Assembly: GCF_043641665.1 (NCBI RefSeq)
Contig: NC_092198.1
Span: 11,979,001-12,043,000, forward strand
Direction of reading: 5' to 3'
Length of the DNA stretch: 64,000 nt
Source: Enoplosus armatus
Lineage: Eukaryota > Chordata > Actinopteri > Centrarchiformes > Enoplosidae
In this document: positions 28,310 to 39,600 of the stretch, piece by piece
Numbering within the stretch: position 1 is the stretch's first letter
How the letters are laid out: each line of letters opens with the position of its first letter
Program-made: the position numbers and the translations under genes
The notes under the pieces: model-generated
Told to the model about the DNA's origin: nothing
What the model saw: the letters and a program-made list of their open reading frames with translations, nothing else
Database searches by the model: none

Positions 28310-29794
28310 TTCCTTTATTAGCCAAGTGCTTCATGGATGTTGTAGTATGGGTTGTAATCAATGCTCCTCACGTAAACCTTAGAAATACCAGCGTCATATT
28401 TAAAGTGGGTGTGGCCACAGCTGACTTTACGTGCTTCCCAGCTGTAAATCTTTGAGTAAGCATGGTTGATCTTTGTCTATTTCTTTTATTATAGTGTTCC
28501 CAAAATGCTTTGTTGTTCTAATCATCTGAAGTGGAGACTTTATATTAAAGGTCTGTACAGATACAGGTGCGGCTTCAGAGTCCACATTAGATTAATAGAT
28601 CAGTCGATCAAAAGAACATTTTATTTACATTTTTCAAAATAAAAGCAAAAATTCGCTTGTACGAGCCCCTCAAATGTATAGTTGTGTTATATGATATTAA
28701 ACCAGATATGTATGATGATATGCTTTAGAATTGTTGGTCGGACAAAACAGCCAGTTTGAATATATGTCGATTTGAAATGAAAACTTATTAATCGTTATTT
28801 ACTTACTTTCTGACAAGTCATTGACCAAACAATCAATTAATTAATTAATTAAGAAAATAAGCAACAGATTAATCAATAATGAAATGTTAAGTTAGTTGCA
28901 GCCCTAGTCCACATTCATAGTTGACCTGATGTAAACAGGATGGTTGTGCCATAGCCTTACTACTGCTAAACCATAGGCCCTGAAAAAATATTATGGACGC
29001 AAATGTTTGTGTACAGCTAAGCCAATTTAGATGCCCAGATGCATTTTATTGCCAAGATCATCTTTGTACCATTGCAAATTTATGGGACAAGTATCATTCT
29101 TGTCCTGAGAGCTATTGGTCCACAAATGTAACTGTGGCTGCAACCAAAAAGGTTTAGTATATCTCCATCTAGTGACTAAACAACTACACTGACTGTGTTT
29201 CACTCGCTGCAGGGCCAAAAGGCACAAATACACTATGATAAGAATAATAATATTTCATGGTCTTGACATTTTTAGGGGATACAATTTGCACAGAATCAAG
29301 TAAAATGATGTCAGGAGCATCCCATGTTAGCCAGCTTCAAGACCTCTCCACTTTGTTCAAACAGAAAAGATTAAATGTGCATGTTCCTCTACATGGCAGG
29401 GCCTTACACACAAACAAACAAAACGTTGAGTTGCCCAGCAATACATTAGTTAAAGACTAATATTTCCAGTTCCTCCCACACATTTCCAGTATTGTGTTTG
29501 CATTTCAATAGATTTACTCTGGGCTGCTGCATGTATACTCAATACAGAATGACATTAGTGAATGTTGTGAATATTGATGATTCTACCAGTAAGTAAACAT
29601 ATTAAATAAAACTCTCTCTTTCTCTCATACTCAGATTAATTGATGTGGAATCCCTTAAGAATGATGAAATGCTAGCTGATCTGAGTCATGCACAGTATAA
29701 ACACAAAATGACAAATTACATATAAATACAACACTGATCAATCACTTTTTGCAGACATGTGTGTGAAAATGTAAGTCATATGTTACATGTATCT
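28310..29794. other. Intergenic spacer between daam1 and ppil6
   Basis: No coding exon is recognisable. Part is occupied by the repeat at 28588-28906; the remainder is unique-looking AT-rich DNA. Confidence 0.6.
28588..28906 (-). mobile_element. 'GGCTGCAACTAAC'-type hAT-like MITE
   Basis: Ends in AGTTAGTTGCAGCCCTA, preceded by AAGCAACAGATTAATCAATAA and other ATTAAT-rich motifs. The left end has ATTAATAGATCAGTCGATC. The internal GTTGGTCGGACAAAACA is shared with sister copies. Non-coding, non-autonomous, diverged. Confidence 0.75.
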
Positions 29795-29800
29795 TTTATT
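29795..29800 (-). terminator. ppil6: ppil6 polyadenylation signal
   Basis: AATAAA on the minus strand, 28 bases beyond the ppil6 stop codon, implying a very short 3' UTR. Confidence 0.6.
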
Positions 29801-29828
29801 TTACTACATGAAAAACATTGTGTAAGTG

Positions 29829-32800
29829 CTAAAATTTAAACACTCCACAATCTGTAACTTTACATTCATACTTGGGTCTTTCATTGCAAGTCGGAGATCC
29901 TTCTAATCTCATGAGGACGTCGACACCCTCAACCACTTGACTAGAATGGAAAATAAAGACATTAGGCAAAACTGTATGAGAGATCTGAGAATATGCAGAA
30001 TTGGGAAAATTTAACAGGCGTCTCTTAAGTGAAATTAGAGATACGAACCCAAAGGCAACATAGGTCCTGTCCATCCAGGGTGTTGGCTGCAGGGTGATGT
30101 AGAACTGGGATCCATTGCTGTGGGGACCCTTATTGGCCATTCCTAGAGTGCCCCGTTTAGTGTGGGACACGGAAAAGCTCTCATCTAAAAGGAGAAAGGA
30201 CACATGTTGCAGACAGTACAAGTAAATCCACTCATTCTCCTCATAGTAATACTGTAGATGTGTATATGTTTTTTTACCTTCAAAAGTTGCTCCATAGATT
30301 GACTCCCCTCCATTACCTTTCCTTTCTGGAGAAATATCTGCTAAATTGAGAGATACGGTTACCATGTGACTAGACCACAGTGCACAAAACACACTTCAAG
30401 ATATTTTTTACTTATATGTATAAGTATATTTTCTACTTCCTCAATCTCACAATATTTTGTTGAGGACTTTCTGTGCTGTCATAGTCTAAAGAAAAAGTAA
30501 TGAGTAATGTTGATAGAAACTTATTTCACTTACTGTAAATAGAATAGAGGTAGATAAGTTCAAAAGAAGTATATCACTCAACTGTAATGCAGCCTTTAAC
30601 ATTTAAATCCATTGTAAGCATGACCACAATCCAGATGTATCCAGTGGTGAAATGTAACTAAGTACATTTACTCACTCAGTACTGTACTTAAGTACAAATT
30701 TGAGGTACTTGTACTTTATTTGAATCTTTTCTTTTCATGTCACTTTATACTTCTACTCCACTACATTTCAGGAGGAAATATTGTACCTTGTACTTCACTA
30801 AAATTATACATACTTTTACTTGAGTAATATTTTAAATGCAGGACTTTTACTTGCAACAGAGTATTTTTGTAGTGTGGATCCTTTTACTTAAATAAAGGAT
30901 ATGAATACTTCCTCCACAAGTACTATTTTCAAATCCCAGTGCTGATAATTTATTGATATATTTTCCATCGCCACAAGTGGCATGTATGTATGATGTTAAA
31001 GTTAGGTGGGAGATTATGTATTTCTATTTTAATTGTATTTAATTTGTAGGACTGGTGTGGACCATACCTCCACCTTGCACCCAGCCATTGGGCACCACTC
31101 GATGAAACACAGAGCCCTTGAAGCAAAGTGAGAGGCCGCTCTGGGACAGACCTCGCTCTCCTGTGCACAGAGCCTCAAAGTTCTTTGATGTCTTTGGACA
31201 AACATCTGAGAACAGCTGTGGAGAGGGAGAATGTCGTGCCTCGTTAACATGCTGCTACTCTCTAACAATCATTTAGTTTCTTACATCAGTAATTTCAGCA
31301 ACATCTATGAACGAAGGATGACTACAAAAGTCAGAGGGTTGAGATGATTCAGGTGGTGTGTGCAAGCAATGTGAAAATACATGTATTTGTGCTTCACCCG
31401 CCAGAGGGGCCTCACCTCAAACAATAACCTCCCGGCTGCCTCTCCTGCTATCTCAATGTCCATGAAGACAAACTGATGCTATAATGAAAGGAGCGAGATA
31501 GTGTTTTCATTTTAATGTTTCAAGGTTGAACAAATATAATAAAAACGCCATTTTTACAGATAAATATTATAGAAGAGCCACTGATGACTGTAACTATGAC
31601 TGGGGCCTGGCTGGTTGTTTGCAAAGCTTCCTATACATTCATCTAAAAAAGTAACAAGTGGCATGTAATTGCTGATTGAGTATGTACTAAATAAATGACT
31701 AAATTATGTACAGAAGTGAAAGACATGCTTTTCATACATCCATGTTCTTTATTTGTTAATTATGTGACTGTGGTTTTGACTTGCCCCAGTTTTCTGGAGA
31801 TGTTTGGTGTAGTAGTCCTCAGTGAGAGCCATGTAGAAAGCCTGCGGCCGAGTGAAAGTGAAACTCCACTGATTCTTGGCCCAGCTGGCAAGATCCCTCT
31901 CATTACCGAGGAGAAGGCCGTTCAGAAAGCACATCAGGCTGCTGGAGTACTGCCACACTTCACCACGCAGCTCCTTGAACAACAAATGTGCTGCTGTGAT
32001 TCAGCATTTCAGAATAACCATAACTTAAAACTACAGCAGCGTTTTGTTGTGTGGGTGTGTTTAGCTGTATAGTAGAGCATCACAACCTTCAGCAAGCCGC
32101 TGCAGTTCATACATTCGCCTCCATTATTTATAGCAGCATTTTCTTCACTCATATCAGATGAGGTCATCAATAATATAACATTGACACATGGGTGATACTG
32201 CTTCCTAATAAGTACTTTAACTTGATACTTGAAGTATATTTTACTGCTAGTTCTTCTCTACTTTTACTTAAAGCCTTAAACAGGAGGTCATTTATTTTGC
32301 CTGATTAGACCTAATCCTCTGTTTGATTGACATCTGTGTCACTTCTTTAATAGTTTTGTTGAACTTAAAACCTAAGCCTCAAAATGTCCGCCTGGACTTC
32401 TTTGCTTATTTTAACTGAGAGGCGCGAGTGAAATTACCGTAAGGACACCTTGGCTGTAAAGCGCAACGTCTCAGCTTTTTCCGATAGCGCAAACCGTGAC
32501 GTAATTACACTCGGTGTTAGTATTTGAATTTAGAGTTGGATTTCAAACTAACATAATCAGACGACTTACTCTTTTCTTGTTGCACAGATATGTGTGCCAG
32601 TCAACTTCGAGTAGTGGCTGAATTTGTGGATCCAGAAATGCCTCAGGAAACTTCTGTTTTAGTCCCTGTTCCGCGTGTTCAAAAAAAAGTGTTGTTAACG
32701 CTCGGGTGAAAACATATCAATTAAAGCTATATAAAACTGATGGAATTAACGGTTTACCTCGGCAATACTTTTGGCAACAAGAAAATGATCTTTAATTAAG

Positions 32801-32832
32801 CCGACAATTTCTAGGTGCATTTTTGAGTCCAT
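29829..32832 (-). CDS. ppil6: Peptidyl-prolyl cis-trans isomerase-like 6 (PPIL6)
   Basis: Cyclophilin-family protein of unclear enzymatic role, usually expressed in ciliated tissues. Eight minus-strand coding exons keep phase throughout: 32832-32758, 32665-32570, 31973-31785, 31478-31416, 31215-31068, 30337-30278, 30184-30049 and 29940-29829, giving 292 aa (human 311). The N-terminal third carries the PPIL6-specific part ([26 protein letters not shown]). The cyclophilin domain runs from about residue 122 to the end, with [55 protein letters not shown] and NERP. Catalytic-site Arg (FHR), Gln (QGGD) and the Trp of TPWMD are kept; the Phe of PGF is Trp and the CypA His is Tyr, so activity is doubtful. 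The intron after residue 120 starts with GC. Head to head with gen1. Confidence 0.95.
30642..30917 (+). mobile_element. Tol2-end-like hAT MITE in ppil6 intron
   Basis: Begins CAGTGGTGAAATGTAACTAA and continues with GTACTTAAGTACAAATTTGAG, TACTTCTACTCCACTACATT, AATGCAGGACTTTTACTTG and ends ACTTCCTCCAC. It is the widespread fish short element whose ends read CAGTGGTG/CACCACTG; the right end is decayed here. It lies between the exons at 30278-30337 and 31068-31215. Confidence 0.8.
32212..32275 (+). mobile_element. Possible small fragment of the TACTTTTACTT element
   Basis: AGTACTTTAACTTGATACTTGAAG and CTACTTTTACTTAAA resemble the internal part of the element at 30642-30917. Short and diverged, so uncertain. 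Confidence 0.35.
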
Positions 32833-33265
32833 GGCTGAAAAGAAAAGTCCTCTATCTGTAAACAAGAGCCTCGTATCCATAGCAACAAGCATTTGGAGGC
32901 GCTTTAATATGACGTTCATGTTAAAATGTCAGGCTTCGATCAACTTCGTGAAAGTGCTCCCTTTGTTTCCACCTTGTTTTTTATAATCATGATGATTGAA
33001 AGTGTAAGTGCTAAGTATACTACACAAAAAGCCTTGTGGTGACTCGTATTCAATTTAAACGTCGACTTCCCTTTCTTTTTAACGTCGTGACAACTAATAC
33101 CGCAACAAGGCAGCGTAGTGCAGAGGTGTTCCACGAATTGGAACGTGGCCCAACGGCGCCACTGTTTGAAAACTCCGGGTCGTTGTCTTGTTTTGTGTTG
33201 TTTAGCGTTGACGTTTTCTACATATTTCCTTTAGTTAAATCAGTTTAAACCCATTTGTGGTAGTT
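32833..33265. promoter_or_regulatory. Shared upstream region of ppil6 and gen1 (433 bp)
   Basis: The two start codons face away from each other across only 433 bp, so promoters probably overlap. The ppil6-side 55 bp hold a forkhead and an RFX-like site. An inverted CCAAT (GAATTGGAA) lies near 33134-33142 on the gen1 side. No clear TATA box is seen. Confidence 0.6.
32857..32886 (+). promoter_or_regulatory. Forkhead (FOXJ1-type) plus X-box (RFX-like) motif pair
   Basis: TGTAAACA at 32857-32864 fits the forkhead/FOXJ1 consensus. GTATCCATAGCAAC at 32873-32886 differs at one position from the RFX X-box GTNRCC-AT-RGYAAC. They are 8 bp apart and 25-54 bp upstream of the ppil6 ATG. Spacing and position suit a motile-cilia gene promoter. 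Confidence 0.6.
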
Positions 33266-36200
33266 ATGGGTGTTCACGATTTGTGGTCTATCGTCGAGCC
33301 GGTTCGTGAGTCGGTGCCGCTCTACAGTTTGAGCGGAAAGACGCTTGCAGTTGACCTGAGTTTATGGGTGTGCGAGGCCCAGCATGTCCAAGCAATGATG
33401 GGGAGAGTTACCAAGCCCCACCTGAGGTAATTGTTAAATCCTCATGACGTTAGCTTCAATTATAAAATTTAAAACCGTATGTATGTTTTTGTGCGTCTGT
33501 AATTCATAGATCACCGAAAGGCAATGCTCTTTTGTGCCCAGGAATTTATTTTTTAGGGTGTCATCCCTCACGCTTATGGGAGTGAAGCTCGTCTTTGTGA
33601 TGGAAGGAGAAGCCCCTAAACTAAAAGCAGAAACCATGAGCAAGAGAACAGAAACAAGATATGGAGGATTCAAAAAGGCTTCTGCCCCAAAGTCTACAAC
33701 AAACACCAGCAGAGGGCGCTTTAAAGCTGTACTTAGAGAGGTTGGTTGGTCCTCCACTCTCCTCATTGTAGTCAATCATAATAAATTCATGTTGTTTATA
33801 AGCACTCTTCTCCTTCTCCTGCCTCTGTAGTGTTCAGAGATGCTGGACTACCTGGGTGTGCCGTGGGTGACAGCTGCTGGGGAGGCCGAGGCCATGTGTG
33901 CCTACCTGGACTCACAGGGCCTGGTGGACGGCTGCATCACTAATGATGGAGACGCATTCTTGTATGGAGCCCAGACTGTCTACAGGAACTTCAATATGAA
34001 CAGTAAAGTATGTTTGTGAGAGTTCATCTCGATCATCCAAAGTGTACAAGATCTGGAGAAAGTTGAAACCAAATTCCCAGAATGGAGTTTGATTGAACAA
34101 GGAGGTTACTTTAAGGCAGGTGTTATGGTAACTTGTGATGGGCATTTAACATTAATTTTGTCAATTACATCTTCAAAGATCATACATTGAGTACTGAAAA
34201 TTGTTCTTAGCAGGCTGACACCTTTAATTTTAACTAGCCTGTATTTCATCTATGTCTCCAGCTGTTTGTTCAATTCTGTTTATTATTCTACAGATGCCTT
34301 GATTGTAAAAACCATCAAATCTGCATAAAATTGTTTCTCACGTCCACCCCCCCCCCCCTCCCCCCAGGACCCTCAGGTGGACTGTTACAGGACCTCCAGG
34401 GTACAAACACAGTTACATCTCTCCAGAGAGAATCTTGTCGGTCTGGCCATCCTCCTTGGCTGTGATTATATTCCTAAAGTAGGGAGGGCACCATAATCTG
34501 AAATTTGCAACATAAAAATCACTGATATGAATGATTTATGTTAACTCTACATTATCATTCTTCTATCAGGGCATACCAGGTGTTGGTAAAGAGCAAGCTC
34601 TGAGGCTTATCCAGATGCTGAAAGGACAAACACTTCTGCAGAGGTAGGAAACACACACCTGCAGGTTATTTTCTTAACTTTTGATTGCAGTTAAACAGTC
34701 TTTTTCCTTTTTTGTATACTTTTTTTTACTTTTTCACATAAAGGGTGTGTATAGTGGTGCGTTTTTGCATCTGAAACCTTTCTCTGATCACCTCAGGTTC
34801 ATCCAGTGGAAGGAGGAGAATGCAGGTGTGTCTGAAGGAGTTGTGAAGAAGGTTGCTCACTGCAACATCTGTCGACATCCTGGTGAGTGGTGCCCTGCTT
34901 TGAACTCTGACCCCTGATCCTGATCCTGATAAGAGGTGGAAAGCAAAGGGGGGGGGGGTGTCCCTGAGAGGACATGTCTCACACATGGCTGATTTAAAGC
35001 CATTTAAGCTGTAATGTTAAAACATACACGTATGTGAGAGATGGGTTAGTCTGAATAAGTCTCTGGCTTTACATCCAAGTTGTAGTTGTGTGTTAGATTT
35101 CAAAGTTGTTTGTTTGTCTTGGCCTTTTACCTACTTCTCCTGTTTTATCAAATATTCACTCTGATTCATCTCCTGCCTGTTTCAGGTTCGGCGAAGGCGC
35201 ATGAACGTGGTGGCTGTGTGCTTTGCGACAGTAAACGTTTCTGTCAACCTCAGGACTTTGATTACCAGTGTCCCTGTGACTGGCACCGCTATGAACAGAC
35301 CCGCCAGGCCGTCTCTTTTGAGGCAAACATCAGGAAGTATGTGACTTTCTGTGATAAACAGTCGTTTAATTTTATCACAAAAATAGTTAGTGTAAATACT
35401 GAAAATGAAAATCCCAAAAAGTGGACTGGCATGAGACAGCAAGAGCATAAAGGCAACATATTAAAAAGAACATCAAGACTGGTAGCATTATAGTACATCT
35501 ATCAATAATCATCCTCATCATAAAACGACTTAATTACTGAAAAGATTAGTTAATTGTCAGAAAAATAATATAAAAAAGAATCCATTTTGAGAATTTCCCT
35601 GTTCATTAAGATATTTTTAAGAAAAAATGGCCAAATATGAATTGTTTCCAGCTACACAAATGTGACTATTTCTGGTTTTCTGTGATAGTAAACCTGATCT
35701 CTTTAGGTTTTGGACTATCAGTCACACAAAACAAAACTTAATGACGTCAACATGAGATTTGAACACTTGTAATGGGTGTAAAGATTTTAAAGTTATGTGT
35801 ATTCTGTTCATTTTACAAGTGTTTTATTTCTTTTTTAGGAAAACGCTGGCAAGTCAACAGTTCCCTTTTACAGAGGTACAGCTGTTTTCAACTGCTTATT
35901 GTTTCAGAACAGGGATAATAATCTACAGGATATGGTTTTTAATACTTAATTTGCACTTTTGCAGATCATTCGTGAGTTCCTATTCTCCAAGGATAAGCCT
36001 GTGTCACATTTCAAGAGGAGACAGCCAAATATGTTGTTGGTGCAGGTAATGGGATTATTTAAATTACTTGTTCAGTTAGTTCTCTCTCTTTAGTGAATTA
36101 CATGTTAAAAATGTGTGTTTTCCAGAAATTTGCCCATGACAAGATGGAGTGGCCGAAGCACTACACCAGTGAAAAAGTTTTAGTCTTAATGACCTACGCA

Positions 36201-39200
36201 GAGTTGATGAACAGAAAATATGGAAGAGAAATGTGCTCCCAAATCAAGCCCCTCAGGTAGTCCTACAAGTTGAATTTCAGTTTGTAACAACAAAGAAATG
36301 TCTCGGTTGTAATAAAAAATGAATAAATGAATTCAGTACATGCTTAATGAACAACACCTTTTATCCTACAAAAGAATATTGAAACCAAGGGTGAGGAGTG
36401 CCGTCGCTTGCTTCGAAATCATCTGGAGCACACCAGGTCAGTTTAAATCATTCAGCAAAGACTGCTGTTCACACCAATGTCATCAGTGATGCTCTGTTGT
36501 CCTGCAGTCTTCTTTGTCTTTAGATCAGAAGATCAGAGGAAAAAGCGATATTTAAGAAAACATCCTCTGGCTTGAGTGACATGACTGCTGCATGAAGCGG
36601 AGGTTGGGGTGCGGGGTGCTCGTCACCGGGTTGTCTGTTAGTGACTGGCTGTGAGGTGGGGTTCAGAGGTGACAGATCAGCCACAACAGCCGCTAGGTGC
36701 TAAACTGGCTTCCTCTCCAGGCTGGGAAATCTGTCATATCAAAGTCCACTTCACTAACAAGCCCGCCTGACGTGACCGGCCTGAGAAAGTCTCAGTCAAC
36801 TAATTCAGAATGTGCTTCCTCATTTTTTAAAAATGTATTATTATATCAAGTAAGAGAAGTATGTTTTTATACAACTCAGTTATTTCACCATGGCTATATA
36901 TATGTATGTATAAATAACATAAATTCTTGTTTCTGATTATTGATCGACAGAAAATGAATTGGCAACTATTTTGATAATCAATTAATCATTCATTCAATCA
37001 TTTGATGGTTTCTCAAATGTGAGAGTTTCCTTTACTAATATTATAGTGAAGCAAATATATTTGGGTTTTGGACTTTTGATCTTACATTTTTTTAGAGACC
37101 AAACTATGAATTGAAAATACAATAGAATAATTGATGATACAAATAATTGTTAGTTGCAGCCCTAATGAAAAGTTACATTTCCTGAAAATGCCTTCCAGTG
37201 GTGGTGTAGCATGAGGTTACACCATTTTAACACCTCCTCAACTCACATTTATTTTACTGTCAGTAAAGAAAAAACAAGAGGAGTTAACTACATTTTCTCC
37301 TATATAAGGTAAACAAGAGACTTATTGAGACCACTTTGGACCTGACTTTGACTTTTAATCTGCAGAACATTATGCGTTTCCTGAGGATCGGCCTGCGGAG
37401 GATCAACATGAGGTGAGGACAGTGGAGGAAGAGTCTCTCTTCCGTGTGGCCTACCCAGAGGTGGTGGAGAGCTACCTGAGAGACAAAGCTCTGGCAGAAG
37501 AGAACAAGACCAAGAGTAAGACAGTAATTTATAATATTCACTTTAAAGAAACTAACGAAGAAACTAACCCTAACCCTGCATATTGGTACATAAACATACA
37601 ATATGATAAATGTAGCTAAATTTTTCACAACAAGTGTGGGAGCCCCCCCACAAACTTGACAAGCTCCTAGACTTCCCACACTGCGCTGACATGGGCGTCC
37701 TGATCAAAGGCACCTGGAGCTTGGACTTGTTTTTCAAGGCTGTATTACAGCAGCTCTGACACCTGAAAATGTAGAGTTTGGCAGCTCGACTAGTTCACAC
37801 CAAAGGCTTTGATGCAGCTGAGAGGTGTCTGTCTCACAGGCCTCGCTGTCACTTTATGCAGGTTGTACTTTGCCCCCCCCCCCCCATAACTGCTGTAGAG
37901 CTTAACTTCCTAATGTGTAAGAAACCCAGCCACTGAGATTGAAAAAGCTTTATATTCAAGAGATACCGTGGTGCATATGTTCACAGTAGCCATTCAATGT
38001 GTGTTTGAAATACTTAGAACTTTGAACACTGACATCCAGTTGCAATCTTCCTTTACAGAGAAGAAGCCAAAGAGTAAAAAGGAGAAGCCATCTGATGTCT
38101 CCGATGGTATTTCGGACCTCTTGGCTCAGATGACCCTTCAGAGTTCCTCTAACACTCAACCACAAACACTGACCCCTATCATTTCAAACACAGAGGAACC
38201 AGAAGTGGTGGTTTTGGACACTCCAGTGAACCATAAACAGCATCGGAAGTCAAAAGAAAACCATAGCAGTGTGGGTGATTGCCCCAATACTCCTCTGTCT
38301 CACACAGAATCAGAGGTTGCTGCTTCGCCTTCTGTCTCTGTTGTTATTGACGCTCTACACCTGAGTGATATTGACTGGGATGCTTTGTCCTTCACATCTT
38401 CTCCAACTCCACAATCAGCCACAAACCATCCCAAACTAAACAAAACCGCAGACAGTGAGGTCAAACAAACCCACGGCGAAAACACCTCAAGTGACGTCAA
38501 AGAAGCAGACTCCAGATCTGCTCCGGAGTTGTGTCCTCTAAGGGACAGGGTGCTCATGAGGAACACAGCTAAAGCTATAAACCAGACAGAGACACACGAT
38601 GACGTGGTCTCAAGACAACTAAACTATGAGTTAGCCTCTCTCAAACACATTCCTTCTCATAACTCACAACCAAACGAACAGGTCCCCAGCAAAGGCAGCG
38701 ATGACAGTAAAGTGTCGAGACAGGAATCTGCTGTTAACAAAAAAGAACCACTTACTGACAAAAGGCAACAGAGTGCAACAAATAAGGCAGAGACAGAAAC
38801 TCACAGTTCAAAGCAGCAGTTGAGGCCTGCAGTACGAGCTCAAAGTAAGACTAAGGAGAAATGTAATGGCTCCCAAAAGCCACCGGAGAAATATAAATTT
38901 GTCAGAACAGCCATTTTATCATCGGCTGTCCCACCACTGAGGTGCCACTCTGACCCAGATCAAAGCGAGAACCTGCCGCAGACCGCCAAGAAGAGTGTGT
39001 GTATGAGCATGTGTTCGTCCAGCGAGGAAAGCGATGCAGAGAACAAGCAGTTTGGACCTCAAAGAAAAGCTAAGGTCAAACCCATAAACAAGATCAAGGG
39101 CAGCTTCCTTTCAGACTTCCCCCTGAAACCTGTTTCTGGACCTAAAACAACCAAACCAAGAGTGAAAACATATCAACTAGTATCTGTATCAACTAAAAGC

Positions 39201-39356
39201 ACATGCCAGGAGGTCTCACCAGCTAATGTGGATGGTGATGGGTCCCTTCAGACTCCAGCATCACCTGCTGCTGTGTTAGATAGTGATGATTCAGTGATTT
39301 GCAGTGAGAGTCCACTGCCACTGGCAGAGAGACTGAGGCTTAAGTTCCTGAAGTGA
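33266..39356 (+). CDS. gen1: GEN1 Holliday junction 5' flap endonuclease
   Basis: Nuclear XPG/Rad2-family resolvase that cuts four-way junctions symmetrically. Thirteen coding exons join in phase: 33266-33426, 33542-33740, 33831-34007, 34368-34478, 34570-34643, 34797-34882, 35186-35336, 35839-35875, 35965-36045, 36126-36256, 36375-36436, 37366-37515 and 38059-39356, giving 905 aa (human 908). The XPG-N part starts MGVHDLW; metal-binding acids are visible as D30, E75, E138, E140, D159 and D161 (human numbering shifted by 4 after a small insertion). The helix-hairpin GIPGVGKEQAL follows at about 217. A Cys-rich block (HCNICRHP, GCVLC, FCQP, CPCDWH) lies at about 260-320 and a chromodomain-like segment (RILKPRV, CFEIIW, TPEHYA) at about 410-470. 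The large last exon is low-complexity and ends in PLPLAERLRLKFLK, like the human C-terminus. Intact. Confidence 0.97.
35518..35775 (+). mobile_element. hAT-like MITE in gen1 intron 7
   Basis: Starts with AAACGACTTAATTACTGAAAAG and GTTAATTGTCAGAAAAATAA, then TTAGGTTTTGGACTATCAGTC, AATGACGTCAACATGAGATT. This is the internal and terminal pattern of the family seen complete-ended at 36.9 and 60.5 kb; one terminus is lost. Confidence 0.65.
36934..37164 (-). mobile_element. hAT-like MITE in gen1 intron 11
   Basis: Left end GATTATTGATCGACAGAAAA, right end AATTGTTAGTTGCAGCCCTA; internal GGGTTTTGGACTTTTGAT. Same family as 28.6 and 60.5 kb. It lies between exons that together encode the chromodomain-like segment, without disturbing either splice site. 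Confidence 0.75.
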
Positions 39357-39433
39357 GCTGCGTGATTACAAGAACATGTAAGCTATTTTATGTTGAATGT
39401 GAACGTTTGCTCTCAACCTTGGAAATAGCGAAA

Positions 39434-39439
39434 AATAAA
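39434..39439 (+). terminator. gen1: gen1 polyadenylation signal
   Basis: AATAAA about 78 bases past the gen1 stop codon, followed by T-rich sequence. First such signal downstream. Confidence 0.55.
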
Positions 39440-39473
39440 ATCTTAAGTCAAGGTCCACTTACTGGCTTTTTAC

Positions 39474-39600
39474 AGTAGAGCTGCACCAGTTAGTCGATTA
39501 GTCAGTTGACAGAACATTAATCAGCACCTCTTTTGATAATCCAATAATAAATAATAAATAAGTTGTTTTTCAAGGAAATAAGTCAAACTTTTTAACTGAG
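39474..39600 (+). mobile_element. Degenerate hAT-like MITE 3' of gen1
   Basis: AGAGCTGCACCAGTTAGTCG followed by ATTAGTCAGTTGACAG matches the terminus of the GGCTGCAACTAAC family, then decays. Confidence 0.5.

Noticed and set aside
31695..32072. 125-codon plus-strand frame
   Set aside because: Antisense shadow of ppil6 exon 3, which has clear PPIL6 residues on the other strand.
38300..38566. 88-codon minus-strand frame
   Set aside because: Shadow of the gen1 last exon.
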